From Kiloniellaceae bacterium (lineage in GTDB: Bacteria > Pseudomonadota > Alphaproteobacteria > Kiloniellales > Kiloniellaceae): a DNA stretch of 11,173 bases. Below, piece after piece: positions 4,438 through 11,173 of the stretch. A model generated the notes under the pieces. The model was not told the origin of the DNA, did no database searches, and saw nothing but the letters and a program-made list of their open reading frames with translations. Location of the stretch: contig JAJFGK010000013.1 in assembly GCA_021776195.1 (NCBI GenBank), positions 1 through 11,173 on the forward strand, read 5' to 3'. A program made the position numbers and the translations under genes. How positions within the stretch are numbered: the stretch's first letter is position 1; each line of letters begins with the position of its first letter.

Positions 4438-7118
4438 CCAGGATTCTTGCGCATGACAGTTCTGTAGAGGGTGTCGACATCGAGGTTTTCGGTCGGGATC
4501 GGAGCACCCTCGAGAAGAAGGGAGCTTCCGCTTTGAACTATCGCCTCGTTGGCTGTGTCGACGAATTCGATCGCCTCCGCGGTCAGGGCCGCCGGCCCAT
4601 ACTCAAGCTTCTTTCGATAGGCCATGAGGCCCGCGACCCGCGCAGCGACCACCCGGGAATCGACAATTGTCAGGTCCGAGGCATCCTTGGTGGCTGCGGC
4701 AACCAGGGTGTGTGCGATGGTCAGGTTCCGTGCTTTCATCGAACTCCCCTCCCCGACGGAAAGGCCCTTGTCGGAGACACCGTCGATACTTGTCGATTCC
4801 ACCGTGACCGAACTTCCGGCAATATCGACCGCATCGCCGCCGCCCAATCGGCCAATGTCGGAAAACCGGCTGCCCGTAACCAGACCATCCGAAAAGTCCA
4901 CGTCGAGGGCATCGGATGCAGTGTTCGAGAAGTCCGTGTCGATCACCTCGAAGGCAGAACTGACGATGTTCAGGGCATCTTCGCCGTCGTGGCCGGTAAA
5001 GGCGCTCGAATGGATTTGCACCGGGCTCCGATAGAAGGTCACACCTCCGGTCAGGGCCCAATGGCGCCGCCCAAGGCTCTTGGTGTGACGAACCACGACG
5101 TTTCGCCAGACCGAAAGACCTCCAGCATCGAGGACGACCACCCCGTCCCAAGGCCTTTCGGGTCCGCCGACCGCCTCGAGCAGGACCGGCGCGTCTTCCT
5201 GACCGAGGAACCGCAGCGGGCCATGGCTCACGATCGCCGCTCCAGAGAAGAATCGCAGCCGCGTGGGGCCGACGATGTGAAGACTGTAGCCGTTGGGAAC
5301 GACGATATCATCGCTCACCTGCCAGGTCCCCGCCGCGACCGTCAAGATACGCGCCGAGGGATCCTCGGCTAGGAAACTGTGGGTCGAGAGCTGAACTTCG
5401 ACTGTCGAGCTGGGCACCGGCGACTCGGCAAGGGCCGACGCGTAAACCACTGCCCTGTGTTGGCGCGGTTCGCCGTCCGGCGCAATCCGGGCGGTTACCA
5501 TGATCTCGGCAGCCGCTCCCTGTCGAAACTGTTTCAAGTAAATGATTCGGGTTTCCGGCGGGCGTCCGGCGACGTTTGCCGGCAAGACAATGACACTCCC
5601 AAGTTTGGGCCCGGCATCACCATTGAGGTAAGTTTCCGTTGATACGTTCGCGTCAACCGATATCCCAAACACTTCAATCGATCGATTGGTCCGGTTCTCC
5701 AAAAGCAATGCAGGTCTGCCGTCCTGATCGATCAAGTAGGCGTGCAGAAGCTTGCTGTATCGGTTCATGGTCGGCGGCGCAGGAGATTCCCGGTGAGATC
5801 CGGTGCCCCCGTCAACCAGCTCAAGAACGTCTTTCGCCCGGGAAACCAGCCGGTCGAACTGCATCGGGCCAAGAAGCAAGAACTCCTGTCCCAAAATCGT
5901 GATATCCGGCACTTCCTTCGCCTTCAACTCGGCGACCAGGGGTCCTTCGATCACACTTCTGGCCATTCTTTCCAGCGATCGACTAAAGGCCCTGTAAACC
6001 GGCGGGTCATTCAGCAAAAACCAAGGCAAGTGTTTTTCGACATCCAAATGCCGGTCGACTTCTCGTAGCTGGAAGTTTGAATCGAAACCGATGGGCTCAA
6101 GCCTTGCCGAAACTGGATCGAAATAGAATCTGAGGTTGGCCCAAGTCAATCCGTGCTCAGCACCGAAAAGTTTTGCTGCCGCAACGAACCGTCCGAGCTT
6201 TTCAACGTCAAATGCGGCGGAGGTCGGAATGGTGCCGCGCATGACGCCTCGCAGCAGACCGACCGCTGCCTCGTAGTTTCTTACGAGCCGTGGTGACTTC
6301 AGAACCCTTTTGAATCGAAAACTCTTGATCGAGGCGTTTTGAACAAGCGGGTCGGGGTTACCGCCTAGCCTGTTGGTCCAGATATCAGTCTCATCGAAAG
6401 CAATGATGACACTTTCTCTTCGCCCGTTGCGTTCCATTATTTCGTCGGAGAAGTGCTCTTCGAGGGCCATAATCCCGATGTCGCTGCCATTCACCGCCAC
6501 ACGTACAAAAAAGTAACGAGGCACCAAGACACCTTCGCCGCGCAGTACCGACAGGAAGAGGCGCTCGCCCTGATAGGCCCGCGTTCCGGGGTGCTGAATT
6601 GAAAAACGGCGCATTGCCAGAATGTGATCGTCGTTACGCACGTGGACGCGAAACGACCACTTGTCGCCCCGCAAATGGTCGACCCAGTCACCCTTCAGGC
6701 GAATCTTGACCGGAACGAGGCGATCGTCGATCTCCACGGTGGCTGGGACAAAATCATCCGACTCTTGAATCAATAATCTGCGCTCGATCGCCTCCGAGCG
6801 TTTCTCGCCGAGTTTTTGCAAATGTTTGAATTTGATATGAAACCTCAGTGTCGGAACTGCAGGACCGGCAGAGAAGACCGACGAAACCAGACGTTCAAGG
6901 ACCTCGCCGTACTCGACCGGATTGTCGGGCGACCACCCGAGTGTGATCAGCCGCTCGCCCACGTAATGCCTTATCTGCGATTGAATGGAATCGGGAAAGA
7001 GGATGACCGCCATCGACGCCAGGCTCATCGTCAGGACAAGGACCCAGATCAGGGTCGTGCGCCCATCTTTCTTGAGAAGACCGACCATCCGAGGTTTCGA
7101 TGTAGGCTTGAGCTTCAT
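4434..7118 (-). CDS. Membrane-anchored CotH-kinase-like protein with C-terminal right-handed beta-helix
   Basis: An 894-residue protein from ATG 7118-7116. A basic N-terminus (1-20) is followed by one hydrophobic segment (21-41), so a type-II-like anchor with the rest outside the cytoplasm. Residues about 137-350 look like a CotH-type atypical protein kinase core: IRLKGDW (139-145) with KWSFRVHVR (153-161), the acidic ALEEHF (218-223), and a C-lobe ending LEPIGFDSNF (340-349), whose aspartate fits the conserved metal-binding Asp of CotH. Residues about 588-850 form repeated short beta-coils typical of parallel beta-helix proteins, with DALDVDFSDG, GDAVDIAGS and SDKGLSVGEGS as successive rungs. 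An alternative in-frame TTG (7151-7149) would add 11 residues; neither start has a good ribosome-binding site, and I prefer the ATG. It is the first gene of the CotH/DUF4956/VTC module, and codon GC is lower than in flanking genes. Kinase activity and substrate unknown; beta-helix proteins often bind envelope polysaccharide. Confidence 0.82.
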   Translation of the reverse strand: MKLKPTSKPRMVGLLKKDGRTTLIWVLVLTMSLASMAVILFPDSIQSQIRHYVGERLITLGWSPDNPVEYGEVLERLVSSVFSAGPAVPTLRFHIKFKHLQKLGEKRSEAIERRLLIQESDDFVPATVEIDDRLVPVKIRLKGDWVDHLRGDKWSFRVHVRNDDHILAMRRFSIQHPGTRAYQGERLFLSVLRGEGVLVPRYFFVRVAVNGSDIGIMALEEHFSDEIMERNGRRESVIIAFDETDIWTNRLGGNPDPLVQNASIKSFRFKRVLKSPRLVRNYEAAVGLLRGVMRGTIPTSAAFDVEKLGRFVAAAKLFGAEHGLTWANLRFYFDPVSARLEPIGFDSNFQLREVDRHLDVEKHLPWFLLNDPPVYRAFSRSLERMARSVIEGPLVAELKAKEVPDITILGQEFLLLGPMQFDRLVSRAKDVLELVDGGTGSHRESPAPPTMNRYSKLLHAYLIDQDGRPALLLENRTNRSIEVFGISVDANVSTETYLNGDAGPKLGSVIVLPANVAGRPPETRIIYLKQFRQGAAAEIMVTARIAPDGEPRQHRAVVYASALAESPVPSSTVEVQLSTHSFLAEDPSARILTVAAGTWQVSDDIVVPNGYSLHIVGPTRLRFFSGAAIVSHGPLRFLGQEDAPVLLEAVGGPERPWDGVVVLDAGGLSVWRNVVVRHTKSLGRRHWALTGGVTFYRSPVQIHSSAFTGHDGEDALNIVSSAFEVIDTDFSNTASDALDVDFSDGLVTGSRFSDIGRLGGGDAVDIAGSSVTVESTSIDGVSDKGLSVGEGSSMKARNLTIAHTLVAAATKDASDLTIVDSRVVAARVAGLMAYRKKLEYGPAALTAEAIEFVDTANEAIVQSGSSLLLEGAPIPTENLDVDTLYRTVMRKNPG

Positions 7119-7151
7119 GGGTGTAAAACACGCCGCTTTCGGTGGCCACAA

Positions 7152-7192
7152 ATTCCCTTAATTCACGAATTTTGAATTCAATTGCAATTTTC
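7152..7192. promoter_or_regulatory. AT-rich palindrome cluster upstream of the CotH-like gene
   Basis: An abruptly AT-rich spacer in otherwise GC-rich DNA. It holds near or perfect palindromes in succession: AATTCACGAATT (7160-7171), TTGAATTCAA (7172-7181) and AATTGCAATT (7180-7189). It sits between the phosphatase stop and the first gene of the accessory module. The composition would suit a promoter or operator, or the junction of an inserted segment. I cannot fit a convincing -35/-10 pair. Confidence 0.4.
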
Positions 7193-7645
7193 TCAGAAAT
7201 CCGGTTTCAGGTCCAGGGCGAAGCGCGCTTCGATCCGTTTGCGCAGGTGGTCACGAACCTGGCGGTAGGCGTCCAGACGGGTCTCGCGGTTGCCCTCGAC
7301 GACAGAGGGGTCGAGGGTATTCCAGAACTCGACCTCGCAGGCCATGGTGCGGGTCAGCTCGACCGCCGAGTGCTGCGCCTCGGGCGAGAGCGAGATGATC
7401 AGGTCGAAATAGGTGTCTTCCAGATCGTCGAAGGTCTTCGAGCGGTGGCGCGAGATATTGATGCCGATCTCCTCCATCACCTCGACCACGAAGGGATCGA
7501 TCTCGCCCGGCCGCACGCCCACGGAATCGACATAGACCTTGTGGCCCAGCAAGTGCTTCAACAACCCCTCGCCCATGGGCGAGCGCACCTGATTCATCGT
7601 GCAGCAGAAGAGCACGGCGCCGGGAAGATCCTCCATCGCCGGCAT
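7193..7645 (-). CDS. Low-molecular-weight protein-tyrosine-phosphatase-like protein
   Basis: A 150-residue cytoplasmic protein with the low-molecular-weight phosphatase fold. The phosphate-binding loop is FCCTMNQVRSPMGEG, a proper C-x5-R (C15 to R21) followed by Ser. The general-acid aspartate fits D112 in NTLDPSVVEG, and the Y-x-x-V-R-D helix follows (127-132). The loop deviates from the classical C-x-G-N-x-C-R of eukaryotic-type members, and arsenate reductases share this fold, so the substrate cannot be told from sequence. It starts at ATG 7645-7643, sharing one base with the UPF0262 stop (TGATG), hence coupled translation. A second in-frame ATG lies three codons in. In alphaproteobacteria this gene commonly sits between UPF0262 and infA; here it abuts the accessory module, whose CotH-like protein may phosphorylate proteins. 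Any functional link is speculative. Confidence 0.88.
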   Translation of the reverse strand: MPAMEDLPGAVLFCCTMNQVRSPMGEGLLKHLLGHKVYVDSVGVRPGEIDPFVVEVMEEIGINISRHRSKTFDDLEDTYFDLIISLSPEAQHSAVELTRTMACEVEFWNTLDPSVVEGNRETRLDAYRQVRDHLRKRIEARFALDLKPDF

Positions 7646-8142
7646 CAGCCCCTGATGTGGAGGACGCAGATCAGGGTGAAGAGGCGCCGCGCGGTGTCGA
7701 AATCGGTCTCGATCTTTTCGCCGAGGCGTTCGAGCAACAGCTCGGAGCCTTCGTTGTGGAGGCCGCGCCTTCCCATGTCGATGGCCTCGATCTTTGCCGG
7801 ACTGGCGGTCTTGATGGCCTCGAAATAGGTCTCGCAGATCGCGAAGTAATCGCGCACCACGCGGCGAAAGGGCAGCAGCGGGAGGGTGACCGCGGTCAGG
7901 GGTCTGTCGCTCTCGTCGCGGATGCTGAAGACCAGTCGGTTCTCCTCGATCCCCAGGTGCAGGCAGTAGGGGCCGGTGAAGTCGCCCGCCGGGCTGAAGC
8001 GGTTGTCCTCCAGCAGGTCGTAGATCGCCACCTGACGCTCATGCTCGATCTCCGGCGAGCGCCGCAGCACCGTCCGTTCGTCCAACTCGATCTTGACCAG
8101 GCGCTCCGGCGACTCCGGTGACGCAAACCGTTCCTCGCTCAT
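7645..8142 (-). CDS. UPF0262 family protein
   Basis: A 165-residue soluble protein of the alphaproteobacterial UPF0262 family, whose molecular function is unknown. It matches the family in length and in features such as VKIELDE near the N-terminus, [17 protein letters not shown], the strand pair [36 protein letters not shown] and a conserved C-terminal helix [17 protein letters not shown]. No signal peptide or membrane segment is visible. The ATG (8142-8140) has GGAGG only 2 nt upstream. It is separated from hisD by 96 nt and overlaps the phosphatase start by one base. The family call rests on whole-length resemblance and on its expected place between hisD and the phosphatase. Confidence 0.9.
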   Translation of the reverse strand: MSEERFASPESPERLVKIELDERTVLRRSPEIEHERQVAIYDLLEDNRFSPAGDFTGPYCLHLGIEENRLVFSIRDESDRPLTAVTLPLLPFRRVVRDYFAICETYFEAIKTASPAKIEAIDMGRRGLHNEGSELLLERLGEKIETDFDTARRLFTLICVLHIRG

Positions 8143-8202
8143 GGCCTCCAGATAGCGCCGTTCGCGGCGGCCATAAAGGAAAAAGGGTCATGGTGGCTAG
8201 CT

Positions 8203-8228
8203 GCCCGAGCCTGGACGCCCGAGCCTGG
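8203..8228. repeat. Short direct repeat in the hisD-UPF0262 gap
   Basis: GCCCGAGCCTGG occurs at 8203-8214 and again at 8217-8228, separated by AC. It lies immediately downstream of the hisD stop codon. It may be simple slippage duplication; no function is evident. Confidence 0.8.
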
Positions 8229-8238
8229 CCAGACGGGT

Positions 8239-9588
8239 CTAGCCCCGTGGCTCGTTCAGGGCGGCGAGGCGCAGGCTGACCGACAGGGCGTGGGCGTCGA
8301 GGCCCTCGGCCTCGGCCAGGGTCACCGCGGCGGGACCGATGGCGGCGAGCCCAGCGGCGTCACAGCCCAGGAGCGTCGTGCGCTTGAGAAAATCGAAGAC
8401 CGAAAGCCCGGAAGAATAGCGCGCCGAACGGTCCGTCGGCAGCACGTGGTTGGGGCCGCCGACATAGTCGCCGATGGCCTCGGGCGTGTGGCGCCCGAGA
8501 AAGATGGCGCCGGCGTTGCGCACCCGGCCGGCCAGGGCTTGCGGGTCGGCGACAGCCAGTTCCAGGTGCTCCGGCGCGATCCGGTCGACCAGGACCGGCG
8601 CCGCTTCCAGGTCCGGGACCAGGATCACCGCGCCGTGGGTCTGCCAGCTCTGGCGGGCGATGGCCGCGCGCGGCAGGGTCTCCAGGTGAGACTCGACGGC
8701 CGCGATCACGGCCTCGGCAAAGGCCGCGTCGTCGGTGATCAGGATTGCCTGGGCGGCGCTGTCGTGTTCGGCCTGGGACAGCAGATCGGCGGCGATCCAG
8801 GCCGGGTCGTTGGCCGCGTCGGCGACCACCAGGATCTCCGAGGGCCCGGCGATCATGTCGATCCCGACCCGGCCGAAGACTTGGCGCTTGGCGGCGGCGA
8901 CATAGGCGTTGCCGGGGCCGACGATCTTATCGACCGGGGCGATGGTCTCGGTCCCGTAGGCCAGGGCCGCGACCGCCTGGGCGCCGCCGACCTGATAGAT
9001 CTCCTCGATCCCCAGCAGGCCGGCGGTGGCCAGCACCCGGTCGTTGAGCCGGCCTTGCGGCGCCGGCACCACCATGGCCAGACGGCCGGCCCCGGCCACC
9101 TGCGCCGGCACGGCGTTCATCAGCACCGAGGAGGGATAGGCCGCGGTGCCGCCGGGCACGTAGAGCCCAAGCGCGTCGATCGCGGTCCAGCGCAGGCCGA
9201 GTTCGATGCCGGTCTCGTCGCGGTAGTGCAGATCGGCGGGGAGCTGGCGGCGATGAAAGGCCCGGACCCGGTCGATTGCCAGTTCCAGCGCGGCCCGGGT
9301 CTTGGGGTCGAGGGCGGCGGCGGCGGCGGCGATCCGTTCCGGCGCGACCCGCAGGCTGGCCGGGGTCAGGCGATGGCCATCGAGCCGTTCGGTCTGGGCG
9401 ATCAGGGCCGCGTCGCCGCCCTCGCGCACATCCGCCAGGATGGCCGCGACCGTGCGGCCGACGTCCTCGTCGCTCTCGCGCTTGGCGCCCAACAGCGCCG
9501 TGAAGCCGGCCTCGAAGTCCAGCGCGCCCTGGTCCAGCCGCAAAGGGCCGTCCGTTTGGAGGCCGCCGGTTTCAGCCCTGGCCGGCAT
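8239..9588 (-). CDS. hisD: Histidinol dehydrogenase
   Basis: A 449-residue zinc enzyme that oxidises L-histidinol to L-histidine in two NAD-dependent steps, the end of the histidine pathway, in the cytoplasm. Signatures are complete: [14 protein letters not shown] (141-154), [15 protein letters not shown] (222-236), [11 protein letters not shown] (244-254), [10 protein letters not shown] (271-280), IAPEHLEL (337-344) and [13 protein letters not shown] (373-385). Zinc ligands fit Q272, H275, D374 and H433; the catalytic Glu-His pair fits E340-H341. Length is typical of the family (about 430-450). The ATG (9588-9586) lies inside the 3' end of hisG, a 17-nt overlap in another frame, so translation is likely coupled. 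The stop is TAG. Confidence 0.98.
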   Translation of the reverse strand: MPARAETGGLQTDGPLRLDQGALDFEAGFTALLGAKRESDEDVGRTVAAILADVREGGDAALIAQTERLDGHRLTPASLRVAPERIAAAAAALDPKTRAALELAIDRVRAFHRRQLPADLHYRDETGIELGLRWTAIDALGLYVPGGTAAYPSSVLMNAVPAQVAGAGRLAMVVPAPQGRLNDRVLATAGLLGIEEIYQVGGAQAVAALAYGTETIAPVDKIVGPGNAYVAAAKRQVFGRVGIDMIAGPSEILVVADAANDPAWIAADLLSQAEHDSAAQAILITDDAAFAEAVIAAVESHLETLPRAAIARQSWQTHGAVILVPDLEAAPVLVDRIAPEHLELAVADPQALAGRVRNAGAIFLGRHTPEAIGDYVGGPNHVLPTDRSARYSSGLSVFDFLKRTTLLGCDAAGLAAIGPAAVTLAEAEGLDAHALSVSLRLAALNEPRG

Positions 9589-10312
9589 CGGTGTCCTCCC
9601 CCACGGCGGCGCGGAAGGCCTCGACCCAGCGGTCGATCTCCTTTGGCCGGGTCTTGAAGGCGGCGCGGTTGACGATCAGCCGCGAGGTCACCTGGGCGAT
9701 GACCTCGATCTCGGTCAGGCCGTTGGCCTCCAGGGTGCGGCCGGTCGAGACCAGATCGACGATGCGGCGGCAGAGCCCTAGGCTGGGCGCCAGCTCCATG
9801 GCCCCGCTCAGCTTGATGCACTCGGCCTGGACACCGCGCGCCGCGAAGTGCCGGCTGGTCAGGCCCGGATACTTGGTCGCCACCCGCACATGGCTCCAGC
9901 GCCCAGGGTCCTCCTCGGCGGCCAGGGCGCTGGGTTCGGCGACCGAGACCCGGCAGGCGCCGATGCCGAGGTCGAGCGGACTGTAGATCTCGCCGTAGTC
10001 GAACTCCATCAGCACATCGTTGCCGGCGACCCCGAGATGGGCCGCGCCGAAGGCCACGAAGGTGGCGACATCGAACGACCGCACCCGGATGATGGCAAGC
10101 TCGGGCAGGTTGGTGGCAAAGCGCAACTTGCGGCTATCGGGATCGGAAAAGGCCGGCTCGGGCTGAATGCCGCAGCGCTCCAGCAGCGGCGCCAACTCTT
10201 TCAGGATGCGCCCCTTGGGAACCGCCAGGACCAGGCCCTCGCCCGAGCTCTGCGGGCCACCTTGCGAGACTAGCGGCTCATCTCCCTCTTTGGCCGGACC
10301 GGAAGGCGGCAT
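9572..10312 (-). CDS. hisG: ATP phosphoribosyltransferase, short form
   Basis: A 246-residue enzyme for the first step of histidine synthesis, joining ATP and PRPP to N1-(5-phosphoribosyl)-ATP. The core begins [19 protein letters not shown] (27-45), continues with [14 protein letters not shown] (90-103) and [15 protein letters not shown] (146-160), and carries the PRPP-binding loop [17 protein letters not shown] (183-199). It ends soon after, without the C-terminal regulatory domain of long-form HisG, so it belongs to the short form that works in complex with HisZ; no hisZ is in this window. The open frame extends upstream to 10444, but that part is shadowed by DUF2948. I place the start at ATG 10312-10310, one base after the DUF2948 stop. 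About 25 residues still precede the core, so a later start is possible. The end overlaps hisD. Confidence 0.95.
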   Translation of the reverse strand: MPPSGPAKEGDEPLVSQGGPQSSGEGLVLAVPKGRILKELAPLLERCGIQPEPAFSDPDSRKLRFATNLPELAIIRVRSFDVATFVAFGAAHLGVAGNDVLMEFDYGEIYSPLDLGIGACRVSVAEPSALAAEEDPGRWSHVRVATKYPGLTSRHFAARGVQAECIKLSGAMELAPSLGLCRRIVDLVSTGRTLEANGLTEIEVIAQVTSRLIVNRAAFKTRPKEIDRWVEAFRAAVGEDTDAGQG

Positions 10313-10313
10313 G

Positions 10314-11173
<860 letters not shown>

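Noticed and set aside
8290..9657. Plus-strand open frame of about 455 codons
   Set aside because: Fully antisense to hisD with its complete catalytic motifs; no recognisable domain in the translation.

Overview
The window looks like a high-GC alphaproteobacterial chromosome segment, probably from the Rhodospirillales or a related order. Every gene I can support lies on the minus strand, so transcription runs from position 11173 down towards 1. The order murA, DUF2948, hisG, hisD, UPF0262, low-molecular-weight phosphatase, infA, maf, RNase E/G is a well-known alphaproteobacterial housekeeping neighbourhood, and that order plus the strong G/C bias is the basis for the assignment. I cannot name a species.

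In the direction of transcription, 11173-10892 is the 3' end of murA (peptidoglycan precursor synthesis). It overlaps DUF2948 (10895-10314), which abuts a short-form hisG (10312-9572), which overlaps hisD (9588-8239). After a 97-nt gap come a UPF0262 gene (8142-7645) and a low-molecular-weight protein-tyrosine-phosphatase-like gene (7645-7193). The housekeeping cluster resumes at infA (2606-2388), with a good sigma70-like promoter upstream, followed by maf (2369-1713) and a short RNase E/G gene (1712-336) packed end to end.

Between the phosphatase and infA, where these are normally neighbours, lies a 4.2-kb accessory module of visibly lower GC. It holds a membrane-anchored CotH-kinase-like protein fused to a right-handed beta-helix (7118-4434), a DUF4956 multi-pass membrane protein (4276-3590) and a VTC-domain polyphosphate polymerase (3593-2874), the last two translationally coupled by an ATGA overlap. 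This trio recurs in very different bacteria but has no settled function. The domains together suggest an envelope-associated system coupling polyphosphate synthesis, a membrane component and a CotH-type (protein-phosphorylating) ectodomain. The module is bounded by an AT-rich palindrome cluster (7152-7192) and by a short stretch resembling the extreme 3' end of 16S rRNA (2837-2864).

Beyond the RNase stop, positions 1-335 hold no confidently identified gene. yacG, usual at this place, is not visible. A roughly 97-bp long-armed inverted repeat (11-107) with a GNRA-capped inner hairpin sits there, overlapping the start of an unrecognised ORF cut by the window edge.
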